A DNA stretch of 64,000 bases, from the NCBI RefSeq assembly GCF_023845585.1, contig NZ_JAMQHS010000010.1, forward strand, positions 1 through 64,000. The letters run 5' to 3'. Shown here piece after piece: positions 26,036 through 34,483 of this stretch. Each line of letters starts with the position of its first letter. The first letter of the stretch is position 1. The DNA comes from Clostridium sp. CMCC3677. Lineage in GTDB: Bacteria; Bacillota; Clostridia; Clostridiales; Clostridiaceae. The translations under genes and the position numbers were made by a program. Under the pieces are notes generated by a model. The model made no database searches, had not been told where the DNA came from, and saw only the letters and a program-made list of their open reading frames with translations.

Positions 26036-27259
26036 AGTAGAATTAGTAGTAATGACATTTTTAGTGCTTTTGAGTTTATTAAATTTGTCTGAAAATACTA
26101 TTTTTAAAAGTAAGGGTGTAATTACTGTTGTTACAATTATCATTATTATCATAGGACCAAAAAATACAGATGACATTAGTCCTAAGGCAGCACCCTTATT
26201 TGCAACTATCAAAGCGACCTCACCTCTTGATACCATTCCAGTGCCTATTTGAATAGATTCTAAAGAAGAAAATTTACATAATTTAGCAGCAGCTCCACAA
26301 CCTATAATTTTAGTTAAAATAGCAACTATTACAAGAACTATAGAAAATATAATCATTGATAAAGTCATTGCTGGTAATTTAAATTTTATTCCTATACTTG
26401 CAAAAAATACAGGTGAAAGGAACATATAAGAAAGTGTTTCAAAGCGCGAAGCTATATATTTAGAGTAAGTAGTTTTTGAAATTATAAGTCCGGCTATAAA
26501 TGCACCAGTTATATCAGCAACTCCAAAAAATACTTCTGCACAGTAAGAAAGTATTAAGCAATATACAAAAGAAAGTATTACAAATCTACGCATACCTTTA
26601 CCATGTTTTAACTGAACATTTGAAAAGAATTTATAAAATATAAAACAACAAATAGCTGCAAAAACAAAGAAAGCGAAAATTTTAAATAAAACCACCCAAA
26701 CATTTACATTTGAATCTGCAAAACTTGTAACTATAGTAAGTGCAATTATGCCTAAAATATCATCTATAATTGCAGCACCTAAAATTGCACTGCCAACATT
26801 TGTGCTAAGCTTGCCCATTTCTTTTAAAGTTTCAACAGTTATGCTAACAGAAGTGGCAGTAAGTATAACTCCAATGAATATATTTTGTAATATTATACTT
26901 GAAGATGCATCTGAAATAGAAGGGTCATTATTAAAGAAAAAGCTAACTAAAAACCCGCCAATAAGAGGTATAAGAACACCTATTAAAGCAATAATAAATG
27001 AAGAATGTCTACTTTTCTTTAACTCGTTTATATCAGTTTCAAGACCGGCGCAAAACATTAAGACAATTACTCCAATCTCAGAAAGTTGTGTTATAAACTC
27101 TGTTTCATTTAAAAGATTAAAAACGGTAGGACCAAAAAGTACACCAGCCATTAAAGCTCCAACAACTTGTGGAAGTTGGAATCTTTTATTTGCAATACCT
27201 AAAACTTTTGTAGTTAACAGTATTAAGGCTAAATCAAATAAAAAATCATAAGAATTCAT
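26027..27259 (-). CDS. Cation:proton antiporter, CPA2 (KefB-like) membrane domain
   Basis: 410 residues with 12-13 membrane helices and no C-terminal TrkA-N/RCK domain. Hallmarks of monovalent cation:proton antiporter-2 proteins: LPQVVGALMAGVLFGP near the N-terminus, EIGVIVLMFCAGLETD, SVSITVETLKEMGKL, the ion-binding AAIIDDILGIIAL (Asp-Asp pair) and GMVSRGEVALIVANKG. It exchanges Na+ or K+ for H+ across the membrane. SD AGAGAGG lies 6 nt before the ATG. Monocistronic. Confidence 0.92.
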   Translation of the reverse strand: MNSYDFLFDLALILLTTKVLGIANKRFQLPQVVGALMAGVLFGPTVFNLLNETEFITQLSEIGVIVLMFCAGLETDINELKKSRHSSFIIALIGVLIPLIGGFLVSFFFNNDPSISDASSSIILQNIFIGVILTATSVSITVETLKEMGKLSTNVGSAILGAAIIDDILGIIALTIVTSFADSNVNVWVVLFKIFAFFVFAAICCFIFYKFFSNVQLKHGKGMRRFVILSFVYCLILSYCAEVFFGVADITGAFIAGLIISKTTYSKYIASRFETLSYMFLSPVFFASIGIKFKLPAMTLSMIIFSIVLVIVAILTKIIGCGAAAKLCKFSSLESIQIGTGMVSRGEVALIVANKGAALGLMSSVFFGPMIIMIIVTTVITPLLLKIVFSDKFNKLKSTKNVITTNSTIK

Positions 27260-27514
27260 AATAATATCCTCTCTTTCTAAATTGAAATATTAAATAAAAA
27301 CTCCTATATATAGTATATGATATTATTGGAAATAGTACTAATTAGTATAAAAGATTAAGAAAATGTTTTATAAATTATATAATAAGGTGATATTTATTTT
27401 ATAATATTTATACAAAAATGTAATGAAATTTAAAGCATAAAGAAAGATAAGATTGTAAAATTCGCTAATTATAAAATTGAAATTGTTAATAGGTATAGAT
27501 TATATAAAGCAAAT
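27260..27514. other. AT-rich spacer upstream of the antiporter gene
   Basis: No ORF or recognisable element. Presumably holds the leftward antiporter promoter. Confidence 0.3.
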
Positions 27515-27556
27515 AAAAAAGATCAGGTTTTTAAAATTAAAGCCTGATCTTTTTTA
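27515..27556. terminator. Terminator of the sdpRI operon
   Basis: 16-bp stem built on AAAAAAGATCAGGTTT with T-runs on both strands; on the minus strand it follows sdpI directly. Confidence 0.8.
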
Positions 27557-27570
27557 TGTTTAAAATTAAC

Positions 27571-28209
27571 TTATACTGTTTTAGAATAAAAATAACTTGC
27601 TATTATTGGAATTATACCTGCAACAAATATTGAAATCATTAAAATTATAAACTGTATATTTCCTTCAAAAAATAATGAACTTATCATTATAGCTAGTCCT
27701 GATAATACAAATAATTTTCCACCTAATCTATGAGTTTTTTTCCAAGTATCTTCATTAGTTAATGTCCAAGGCGTTTTAATTCCAAAGAAAAAGTTACTCT
27801 TGGATTTTGGAAGATAATTTCCAATTACAATAAATAATAAACCAACCATAAATGGGATAACTTTATTTATTGGAACGTTGTATCCTAGTGATGATATTAT
27901 AACTACAATATGTAAAATAAAAAAGAAAGTTACCATAACATTTGTGATAATAGTATAACTTGTATTAAATTTTGAATAATTGTTTCTTTTAGGATCAATT
28001 TTAGGAGTAAATAACATCCCACCCCATATAAAAAGCATAATTAAAGGTGGTAAAAAAGCTGCAAATAGTTTAGGACCATAGTTGTCAATTTCACCAGCTG
28101 TATTCCAATGTATAGGCATTTCATTAGGTAGTTTATTGTATAATACAATACTTACTAAAAATGCAAGAGTTATTAATGTAATATTATAAATACTAGTTTT
28201 ATTTTTCAT
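27571..28209 (-). CDS. sdpI: SdpI-family immunity membrane protein
   Basis: 212 residues from the ATG at 28209 (GGAAAGG upstream); an ATG at 28230 within sdpR would give seven more residues. N-terminal DUF1648 signature LPNEMPIHWNTAGEIDNYG followed by a proline-rich second helix, then the SdpI core YLPKSKSNFFFGIKTPWTL and WKKTHRLGGKLF. Six or so membrane helices. In Bacillus, SdpI protects against the SdpC killing peptide and also captures the SdpR repressor at the membrane. No sdpABC toxin genes are in the window, so the pair probably defends against foreign peptides. Confidence 0.88.
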   Translation of the reverse strand: MKNKTSIYNITLITLAFLVSIVLYNKLPNEMPIHWNTAGEIDNYGPKLFAAFLPPLIMLFIWGGMLFTPKIDPKRNNYSKFNTSYTIITNVMVTFFFILHIVVIISSLGYNVPINKVIPFMVGLLFIVIGNYLPKSKSNFFFGIKTPWTLTNEDTWKKTHRLGGKLFVLSGLAIMISSLFFEGNIQFIILMISIFVAGIIPIIASYFYSKTV

Positions 28210-28213
28210 TAGT

Positions 28214-28495
28214 TTATTCCTTTCCTTCATTAGTATTACCTAAAAATGATATGAACCATTTTACAACATCCTCAAAAACAGATGTATTTAGTGAGTAATA
28301 TATATATTGACCTTTTCTTTCATCACTTACTAGTCCAGCTTGCTTGAGAATACTTAAATGATGAGATATACTAGGCTTGGTAATTTGAAAATAATCGGCA
28401 ATATCACCAGCAGTCATATCTTTTTCATTTAGTAGATCTAAAATTTTTCTTCTTGTGTTATCAGAAAGAGCTTTAAAAGCATCATTAAATGACAA
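28214..28495 (-). CDS. sdpR: SdpR/ArsR-family transcriptional repressor
   Basis: 93 residues from a TTG start (AAGGAG 8 nt upstream). Winged-helix ArsR fold: FKALSDNTRRKILDLL, recognition helix ITKPSISHHLSILKQAGL and wing ERKGQYIYYSL. No metal-binding cysteines, as in SdpR rather than ArsR. It precedes sdpI in an operon and likely represses it by binding the 32-bp palindrome at 28517-28548 just upstream. In Bacillus, toxin-bound SdpI pulls SdpR to the membrane and so derepresses the operon; the same logic probably applies. Confidence 0.88.
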   Translation of the reverse strand: MSFNDAFKALSDNTRRKILDLLNEKDMTAGDIADYFQITKPSISHHLSILKQAGLVSDERKGQYIYYSLNTSVFEDVVKWFISFLGNTNEGKE

Positions 28496-28516
28496 GTAAT
28501 CACTCCTTTCAATAAA

Positions 28517-28548
28517 TTAGATATTTAGATAATTATCTAAATATCTAA
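28517..28548. promoter_or_regulatory. Perfect 32-bp palindrome, candidate SdpR operator
   Basis: Arms TTAGATATTTAGAT and ATCTAAATATCTAA around AATT, without a mismatch, 22 bp before the sdpR start. It contains nested TAGATA/TATCTA half-sites, suggesting binding of two dimers. No other copy in the window. Confidence 0.75.
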
Positions 28549-28707
28549 TAAGAATATACACGAAATATATATATTTATCAATAGATATATTTTAGTGGAA
28601 ATTCCATATAAATGAAAAATAAAATCTATATTTATCATTAACTATGGTAAAATAGAAAATAAAATGTTGTTTAAGAAGAATATAGCTATTTTAATCATAG
28701 ACAATAT

Positions 28708-28750
28708 GGCTATGTTTAAGTAGCGTGGGTGATATATGCATAAGCAAAGC
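28708..28750. repeat. Left end of dispersed element, truncated (copy 6)
   Basis: GGCTATGTTTAAGTAGCGTG and GATATATGCATAAGCAAAGC match the left arm of copy 2; nothing of the rest remains. Confidence 0.6.
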
Positions 28751-28794
28751 TTAATATTAAAATTTCATGAGATATATGAGAAAGGGTGACTGTG

Positions 28795-29361
28795 ATGAAT
28801 TTTGATTTTAATGAATTTAAACAAAATATTATTTTGGCTACAAAAAGTGCTTTTTTAGAAATTGTAAAAACTAATAAAGAGGATACTGTATATGCTTTTT
28901 CATTAAATTGTTCAGCTGATGTTAGATCAATTGGAATTATAGCAAATACAAAGAGTGCACTTAATGATATTGTCGATGGATCTGATAATGATTTTTGGTA
29001 TTATAGATTTTGCCCAGAAGAATGGAAAATTTGGAATGGTGCAGATGATGAATTTTATAGAATTGGAAACAAATTAAAAGCGTTTCAAGAGGACAATAAA
29101 GATAGAATAAGTGATTCAGAGACTAATGTTTATACATATTTTTTTCAGGAATTTAGAGAAAAAATTTTTGATGTATGTATAGATGCATTATTAGAATTAA
29201 AAGAAGAAGAATTTTTTGCAAATAACTCAAAAGAAGGTATCGAACTTAATTTTTGGGTTAGTGAGTTTTTGGATGAAGAAGAATCTATAGATATATTTAG
29301 TAAGCTAAATGATAAAAATACAGTAGACGAGTATAAAGAACATATAGAAGAAATTTTATAA
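28795..29361 (+). CDS. DUF4303 domain protein, immunity-like
   Basis: 188 residues (ATG at 28795; SD AAAGGG. A GTG at 28786 would add three residues). The pattern KEDTVYAFSLNCSADVRSIG, YYRFCPEEWKIWNG and a C-terminal FWVSEFLDEEE match DUF4303, a family predicted from gene neighbourhoods to include immunity proteins of polymorphic toxin systems. Acidic, cytoplasmic, no membrane segment. No toxin gene is nearby, which is usual for orphan immunity genes. Next gene is of similar size and style. Role is inference. Confidence 0.65.
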   Translation: MNFDFNEFKQNIILATKSAFLEIVKTNKEDTVYAFSLNCSADVRSIGIIANTKSALNDIVDGSDNDFWYYRFCPEEWKIWNGADDEFYRIGNKLKAFQEDNKDRISDSETNVYTYFFQEFREKIFDVCIDALLELKEEEFFANNSKEGIELNFWVSEFLDEEESIDIFSKLNDKNTVDEYKEHIEEIL

Positions 29362-29437
29362 AATATTATAAATAAAAGTTGTTTACTATGTATTTAAGAA
29401 ATTTATTGATAATTATAATTTTATATGAGGAGAAAGT

Positions 29438-29980
29438 ATGAATATATTTAACGGAAAAAAAGAAGTGAATATTGAAATTGGTGAAGTAAAAGAGGGCCTA
29501 GTTGATTATTCAAAATCAATTGAAGAATTAACGATATATTATGATGAACAATTAGAATTAATTAAACAAGGAACAAATGAATTAGCTACTTTAGAACTAA
29601 TGATGCTTGGTTATGGAATTGATTTTATTGAATGGATTAAAGAAGTATTTAAAATAGAACTTACATTAGGTGAGGACAGTCTAAGTGAATTTGATACAGT
29701 ACTAGAAGATATATATCAAATGTATATAAAAAATGGATTAAGAGAAGAAGTACTTAATGATCTATTAAAAAAATGCAGTGGATATTTTGGCCTTGTGATT
29801 CTTTCAAATTATAAAGGGAACTGGGCAGATTCTAATTTAGGCCCAGCGATTCAAGTAAATGGAGTTAATGCATTTGTGTACAATTGTATAGGAAGAAGAA
29901 TACAGAGTAATGAAGATAGTGATATAATAGCATTCTATTATGCTTTAGGCGAAAGCTTAGATAAAAATTTCTTAATGTAA
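29438..29980 (+). CDS. Hypothetical cytoplasmic protein, possible immunity protein
   Basis: 180 residues, not firmly recognised. The C-terminal part, CSGYFGLVILSNYKGNWADS followed by an NAFVYNCIGRRIQSNEDSDI segment, recalls DUF3806-type and other immunity-associated domains, in which a glycine-tryptophan strand is followed by a conserved kRI. The N-terminal half is helical and acidic. Good ribosome site (GAGGAGAAAG). It follows the DUF4303 gene in the same orientation with a 76-bp gap. Function unknown. Confidence 0.55.
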   Translation: MNIFNGKKEVNIEIGEVKEGLVDYSKSIEELTIYYDEQLELIKQGTNELATLELMMLGYGIDFIEWIKEVFKIELTLGEDSLSEFDTVLEDIYQMYIKNGLREEVLNDLLKKCSGYFGLVILSNYKGNWADSNLGPAIQVNGVNAFVYNCIGRRIQSNEDSDIIAFYYALGESLDKNFLM

Positions 29981-30188
29981 ACTAATTATATATTAGAAGT
30001 AATGTATAATAGTGAAATTATGTAATTAAAGATTTTTATATTACAAAAGTGGATGATACTACATGTACTTAGTAAGTGTATGTTTAGCAAGAACTAATTG
30101 TAGATATAATGGAACAAATAGAGAGAAACACAATAGAACATTTTCCTTATAGATGAATATTATAGTATTCGAAAGGAGATGTTTAAAA

Positions 30189-30554
30189 ATGAATTTAGAA
30201 AAAGATTGTTGTTATAGAAATTTTCGGGATTTACAGATGTTACAAGATAAATGTAAAAGGTACTTATACTATCACATTACTTTAACAATGACAGAGGGCA
30301 GTACAGTTGATGGAATTATTGAAAGTGTAGATATGGATTACATTAATGTGTTGGTTGGTGAGGATGTAATGGAACCAGAAAATGAAAATCAAATTGATCA
30401 ACAAAGGCAGTATTATGGTTATAATCGTCCACGAAGATTTAGACGTTTTAAGCGTAAATCGATTCCATTTGCTACTTTAGCAGCAGTATCATTATTACCT
30501 TATCCTTACCTTATCCAACCACCATATCCATATTATCCATACTATCCCTATTAG
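30189..30554 (+). CDS. Small basic protein with Sm-like strand pattern and Pro/Tyr-rich tail
   Basis: 121 residues from the ATG at 30189 (GAAAGGAGAT upstream). After a Cys-Cys N-terminus comes an Sm-like stretch (ITLTMTEGSTVDGIIESVDM, DYINVLVGED), then an Arg-rich block (NRPRRFRRFKRKS), a short hydrophobic stretch and a tail of YPYY/PPYP units. Tyr/Pro tails and Cys pairs are common in clostridial and Bacillus spore coat proteins (YabP/CotX-like in style only). A coat or envelope role is plausible but unproven. Single-gene unit with terminator. Confidence 0.5.
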   Translation: MNLEKDCCYRNFRDLQMLQDKCKRYLYYHITLTMTEGSTVDGIIESVDMDYINVLVGEDVMEPENENQIDQQRQYYGYNRPRRFRRFKRKSIPFATLAAVSLLPYPYLIQPPYPYYPYYPY

Positions 30555-30609
30555 TTATATACTATAATTAAGTAGAGTGTTTACAGTGTTGAATTAAAAT
30601 ATAATTATA

Positions 30610-30662
30610 TAAGTGCAGGTGCTTAATCAAGTATAGATGATTAGTACTTGCACTTATTTTTA
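30610..30662 (+). terminator. Rho-independent terminator
   Basis: Stem built on AAGTGCAGGTGC and GTACTTGCACTT with ATTTTTATTTT tail. Confidence 0.75.
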
Positions 30663-30734
30663 TTTTGCATAATATAAAATGATATAATAAATTATTATAA
30701 CTAAGAGATGAATTTATTGAAATTGTACTTGCAT

Positions 30735-30769
30735 CTTACCTAAGGTAAGGAATTATACTATAGTTAATT
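30735..30769. promoter_or_regulatory. Adjacent small palindromes upstream of a GNAT gene
   Basis: CTTACCTAAGGTAAG is a perfect dyad, followed at once by AATTATACTATAGTTAATT, a near dyad. Together they could be an operator or overlapping promoter for the gene at 30798. No regulator is identified. Confidence 0.3.
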
Positions 30770-30797
30770 CATATTGTTATTTTAAGGAGATGATAAA

Positions 30798-31220
30798 ATG
30801 GAATTAAGAATTCAATATAACTGTTTAAATATTAATTGGAATTATGTATCTGAAATATTAAAAAAGGTTGGAATGGCATATTTTGATCAAGAGGTGCATA
30901 AAAAAGCATTTGAAAATAGTCACACTGTTGTTTTTGTTTTTGACAATAATGAACTTATTGGTTTTGGACGTGCAATTTCAGATGGAATCTATCAAGCTGC
31001 AATCTATGATGTAGCAGTATTACCAGAATATCAAGGGAAAAATGTTGGTAGAACAATTGTTAATAGCATTATGAAATGTCTACCACAATGTAGTTTTATA
31101 TTATATGCTTCACCTGGTAAAGAAAGTTTTTATGAAAAACTAAACTTTAAAAAAATGAAAACAGGAATGGCATTATTTTATAATGCAGAAAAAATGAAAA
31201 TAAAAGGTTTTATTGAATAA
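30798..31220 (+). CDS. GNAT family N-acetyltransferase
   Basis: 140 residues, typical single GNAT domain: beta-rich NNELIGFGRAISDG, the acetyl-CoA motif A YDVAVLPEYQGKNVGRTIVN (Q/G-x-x-G-x-G/A form QGKNVG) and terminal FYEKLNFKKMKTGMALF. It belongs to the Arg/Lys-poor bacterial subgroup (COG0454-like). Substrate not predictable. AAGGAGATG upstream; monocistronic. Two small palindromes lie in its promoter region. Confidence 0.85.
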   Translation: MELRIQYNCLNINWNYVSEILKKVGMAYFDQEVHKKAFENSHTVVFVFDNNELIGFGRAISDGIYQAAIYDVAVLPEYQGKNVGRTIVNSIMKCLPQCSFILYASPGKESFYEKLNFKKMKTGMALFYNAEKMKIKGFIE

Positions 31221-31268
31221 ACTAAAATGCGCCCTTTATAGAAACGGTTTTATTATTGTAATGTTAGC

Positions 31269-31297
31269 TTGACATATAGATAAGATAAAAATATACT
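31269..31297 (+). promoter_or_regulatory. Sigma-A promoter of the XRE-def operon
   Basis: TTGACA, 17-bp spacer, TATACT. The start codon of the XRE gene follows 36 bp later. Confidence 0.7.
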
Positions 31298-31332
31298 TAT
31301 AAGTAAGGCAAACATTACAGAGGTGAGTGTAA

Positions 31333-31569
31333 GTGAAAAATCGATTAAAAGAATTTCGTGAAACAAATAAATTAACTCAAGAACAATTGGGAAAACTTGT
31401 AGGGACATCAAGACAAGCTATAAATGCTATTGAAACAGAAAAATATGAACCATCAATATGGTTAGCATATGATATTTCAAAAGTATTCAATTGTTCAATA
31501 GAAGAAGTTTTTCTTTTTGAGGAAAGTAAAAGAAAATCAAGAGCAGATCAAAGTAGGGGTGTGATTTAA
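31333..31569 (+). CDS. XRE-family (Cro/CI-type) small transcriptional regulator
   Basis: 78 residues from a GTG (SD AGAGGTGAG). Helix-turn-helix at about 10-30 (LTQEQLGKLVGTSRQAINAIE), then EPSIWLAYDISKVFNCSIEEVFLFEE, the common YozG/YgzD-like arrangement. The stop codon touches the ATG of the peptide deformylase gene, so the two are cotranscribed and probably coupled. Likely an autoregulator; the reason for pairing with def is unclear. Confidence 0.88.
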   Translation: MKNRLKEFRETNKLTQEQLGKLVGTSRQAINAIETEKYEPSIWLAYDISKVFNCSIEEVFLFEESKRKSRADQSRGVI

Positions 31570-32019
31570 ATGGCATTAAGACAAATTAGACTTTTTGATG
31601 ATCCTATTCTTAGGAAGAAAAGTAAACAAGTTGAAGTTGTAGATGATAAGATAAGAGATATACTAAATGATATGGTAGAGACTATGTATAATACAGAAAA
31701 TGGTGGAGGTTTGGCAGCACCACAAGTAGGTATACTAAAAAGATTAGTTGTAATAGATATGGGACAAGGCCTTATTAAACTGATTAATCCAAGGATAATT
31801 AAAAAGGAAGGAAGTCAACAAGTTATAGAGGGATGTTTAAGTAATCCCAATGTATTTGGAAAACTAAAAAGACCATATGAAGTAATAGTACAAGCACTAA
31901 ATGAAAATGGGGAAGAAATTCAATTGACAGGTACGGGAGATTTAGCAAAATGTTTCTGTCATGAAATTGACCATTTAGAGGGCATTTTGTTTACTGATTT
32001 AGTTACTGAATATATATAA
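31570..32019 (+). CDS. def: Peptide deformylase
   Basis: 149 residues. All three family motifs are present: GGGLAAPQVG (residues 45-54), EGCLS with metal ligand Cys89, and HEIDHLEG with His131, Glu132 and His135. It removes the formyl group from the initiator methionine of nascent proteins in the cytoplasm, using Fe2+ or Zn2+. The gene is not next to fmt/priA, where the housekeeping copy usually sits, and is led by a small XRE regulator, so this may be an accessory, regulated copy. Confidence 0.93.
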   Translation: MALRQIRLFDDPILRKKSKQVEVVDDKIRDILNDMVETMYNTENGGGLAAPQVGILKRLVVIDMGQGLIKLINPRIIKKEGSQQVIEGCLSNPNVFGKLKRPYEVIVQALNENGEEIQLTGTGDLAKCFCHEIDHLEGILFTDLVTEYI

Positions 32020-32034
32020 TAAATATTAAATTTT

Positions 32035-32094
32035 AAAATACCACATTATTAAGAAATAAATATATTGTATTTCTTAATAATGTGGTATTTTAAT
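32035..32094. terminator. Strong terminator hairpin
   Basis: 24-bp near-perfect arms (AAAATACCACATTATTAAGA...), a 9-nt loop and T-runs on both sides. Confidence 0.85.
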
Positions 32095-32179
32095 AATATA
32101 TGTTGAAAGATAGATTTGGAGAATTTAAATACATCTTATGTTAGGTTAATCCTAAGTAAACAAAAAATTTAATGGAACA

Positions 32180-32506
32180 TTATTTAGAAAAATTAAGAGA
32201 TACTTCACCACTACCAATAATAACTATATAGTCACTTTCTTCAAGTAATATTTCTGATGTAGGAATATATGCTTTATTAAATTTTCTAAATATTTTTTGA
32301 TTTCCATGAGCATCCACTATTGCTAAACTTGTAATACTATTAGGGGTAATTAGTTTAGCAGTCATCGTATATTCGTTAACGTGATTAATGGTATAAACAC
32401 CTTCTTTATAAGATGCTGATGTTGGACCAATAACAGTAGCATTAACATTATCTAAAAATATCAACATAAATACCATAGTTAATATTATAATTTTTGAGAA
32501 TTTCAT
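32180..32506 (-). CDS. Small secreted protein, paralogue of the one at 58096
   Basis: 108 residues. Signal peptide 1-23 (IIILTMVFMLIFLDNVNA|T) and an ~85-residue beta-rich mature domain: EGVYTINHVNEYTMTAKLIT, SLAIVDAHGNQKIF and SDYIVIIGSGEVSLNF. The protein at 58096-58410 has the same size and order of elements (EGVYKAAD, VYIEVFDENQNLL, YRIVLVGKGNVFIS), so the two are paralogues of one family of unknown function. SD GAGGTG. Single-gene unit. Confidence 0.6.
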   Translation of the reverse strand: MKFSKIIILTMVFMLIFLDNVNATVIGPTSASYKEGVYTINHVNEYTMTAKLITPNSITSLAIVDAHGNQKIFRKFNKAYIPTSEILLEESDYIVIIGSGEVSLNFSK

Positions 32507-32924
32507 AATATAGACACCTCACTTATTTCTATTAATAATAGTTTAATCTAAAAAACAGATATTATTAAGGAAATAATTGGAGTGGTAAAAGATAATTAAT
32601 ATGTTATGAAATTTTTAATAAGGTATAATACATACTTTTAATATTATCTAAAAATGTCATTATTACACCTACTTATAAATAATAATTCATAGTAGATAGT
32701 ATGATTACTATATAAAAAATATGCTTGTAGTGTGCTGGAATAGCAAATAGATGTAGATTTTGTGGAGTAAATCAAAAAATGTTCTTGGAAAATTGAATAA
32801 TGTGATATTTACAAAATGTGTTATAATAGCAGGTTGAACCAATTGTTTGTAGACCGAATAATATATAATATATAGAATATTTACTAATGAATATAAAGTG
32901 ATTACCATAAAGCAGGTGTCTAAA
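32507..32924. other. Long AT-rich spacer with a copy of the shared promoter motif
   Basis: Mostly featureless. At 32794-32830 it has the TGAATAATGTGATATTTACA ... TTATAAT sequence shared with units at 33.5, 40.7, 42.8, 47.3, 49.9, 55.9 and 56.05 kb. No other element seen. Confidence 0.5.
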
Positions 32925-33383
32925 ATGAATAGTATGTTTAATGGAATTGTGTTTAATATAAAGCGAGGATATTATAGATATATTGGTTCTGGTTCTAGTA
33001 GAGATGTATTTGATTTGGGAAATGGATATGTAATCAAAGTAGCAAAAAATAGAGCCGGAATTGCACAAAATAAATCTGAGTATAATATTTCGCATTATGA
33101 TAATTCAGGTCTATTTGCAAAAGTTGTAGATGTTTCAAATAACTTTAATCTGTTAATAATGGAAAAGGCAGACAAGATATATAACATTTCAGATGTATGG
33201 AAGTACTTCAATGTTAGAGGGAAAAGAGGATTGTTTAGTTTAAAAGAACTAAACAATATTTTGAGGCACTATCATTTACTATTGAATGATTTGAAGAGGG
33301 AAAGTAGCTGGGGAATGATTAATGGAAGACTTGTAATAATTGATTATGGTTTTACAAGAGAAGTTTGCACAAGATATTATTAA
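32925..33383 (+). CDS. Minimal protein-kinase-like protein
   Basis: 152 residues from the ATG at 32925 (GCAGGTG upstream). Kinase-fold landmarks are compressed: a glycine loop YIGSGSSRDVF, the strand NGYVIKVAK with a candidate ATP-binding Lys, a hinge-like LLIMEKAD, a helix NNILRHYHLLLNDL and a DFG-like VIIDYG near the end. There is no standard HRD catalytic loop; SWGMINGRL may replace it. Such short kinase-like proteins occur in phage and accessory regions. Activity is uncertain. Confidence 0.6.
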   Translation: MNSMFNGIVFNIKRGYYRYIGSGSSRDVFDLGNGYVIKVAKNRAGIAQNKSEYNISHYDNSGLFAKVVDVSNNFNLLIMEKADKIYNISDVWKYFNVRGKRGLFSLKELNNILRHYHLLLNDLKRESSWGMINGRLVIIDYGFTREVCTRYY

Positions 33384-33404
33384 TCTTTTTAGAGATAAGG
33401 GGAG

Positions 33405-33450
33405 ATACCATATTATTTGATTTTTATAAATGAATAATGTGGTATTTTTT
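33405..33450 (+). terminator. Rho-independent terminator
   Basis: Stem ATACCATATTATT/AATAATGTGGTAT, T6 tail, 22 bp after the kinase-like gene. Confidence 0.75.
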
Positions 33451-33509
33451 AGTAAGCGATATAAGTAAGTTGATAATATGAATTTGCATTTTCTGTTTCA
33501 CAATATTTA

Positions 33510-33779
33510 TTAAATAATAATATATTTACAATATATGTTATAATTAATTTGTAATAGTAATTTATAGCACTAGGATTAAAGATGAAAAAATCATAAATTA
33601 TGTTATTACAGAATAGAAAAAAGAGATTGATAATATAAAGGAAAAAGTTCATGGTATATACATTTAGAAATAGTAGATGGTGAATTATCTAAATTATTAG
33701 TCAATATATAGTTTTAATAAAATATAGTGATAAGCATAATATTAGTAATAAAACAATAAGAATGAGAGGAAGAGCATTA
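33510..33779. other. Shared promoter and leader copy followed by a non-coding remnant
   Basis: TTTACAATATATGTTATAAT at 33525-33544, then leader AATAGTAATTTA at 33552-33563. What follows (33580-33700) has several stops in all frames and looks like an eroded gene between the promoter and the GNAT gene. Confidence 0.5.
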
Positions 33780-34268
33780 ATGGATATTAAAATTAGACAA
33801 GTATCTGTAGAGGATTTAGATTCGGTAACAAAAGTGGAGGCAATCTGTTTTCCACATACAGAAGCAGCGACTAAAGAATCTTTTGAAGAACGTATTAAAA
33901 CATTTCCTGAAAGTTTTTTTGTAGCAGAAATAGATAGAAGAATAATTGGTTTTATTAATGGGTGTGTCATAAATGGAACTGTTATATATGATGAACTCTT
34001 TGAAGATTCTAGATTACATATTCCATATGGAGATTACCAAACAGTTTTTGGACTTGATGTTATACCAGAGTATCGTAATCAAGGAATTGCAGCTAAGTTG
34101 ATGAACTATATGATAGAAATATCAAGATTAGCAGGGAGAAAAGGTGTTATTTTAACTTGTAAAGAAAAGCTTATTCATTATTACACAAAGTTTGGATATA
34201 AAAATCAAGGTATATCTAAATCAGTACATGGTGGAGCTGAATGGTATGATATGATTTTAGAATTTTAA
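33780..34268 (+). CDS. GNAT family N-acetyltransferase
   Basis: 162 residues from the ATG at 33780 (GAGGAAGAG upstream). Motif A is LDVIPEYRNQGIAAKLMNYM with pyrophosphate loop RNQGIA; the N-terminal VEAICFPHTEAATKESFEER and the C-terminal HYYTKFGYKNQGISKSVHGG are typical of the arylalkylamine (AANAT-like) COG subgroup in Firmicutes. Acetylates an unidentified amine in the cytoplasm. It lies downstream of a copy of the shared promoter and leader motif. Confidence 0.85.
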   Translation: MDIKIRQVSVEDLDSVTKVEAICFPHTEAATKESFEERIKTFPESFFVAEIDRRIIGFINGCVINGTVIYDELFEDSRLHIPYGDYQTVFGLDVIPEYRNQGIAAKLMNYMIEISRLAGRKGVILTCKEKLIHYYTKFGYKNQGISKSVHGGAEWYDMILEF

Positions 34269-34410
34269 ATTTGATGAGGCAAAATATAAAAATATTTTTT
34301 ATAATTGAATAATATAGAAAATTAGGTGTATATGTCTTAAGGTTTATAAAAATAAATATAGGTAAAATTATCTCATATCTTATATTTTATATCTTATATT
34401 TAAATTTAAA

Positions 34411-34452
34411 TAAGCAGTCTAAGTTTTTAATAAAACAGTAGACTGCTTGTTT
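34411..34452. terminator. Terminator between convergent genes
   Basis: Stem AAGCAGTCT/AGACTGCTT with inner pairing and modest T-runs both ways. Confidence 0.6.
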
Positions 34453-34483
34453 ACATAATGAACAAGTTTAAATTATGTGATTT

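Noticed and set aside
26748..27251. 167-codon open frame opposite the antiporter gene
   Set aside because: No ribosome site, low-quality protein composition; a shadow of the hydrophobic antiporter codons.
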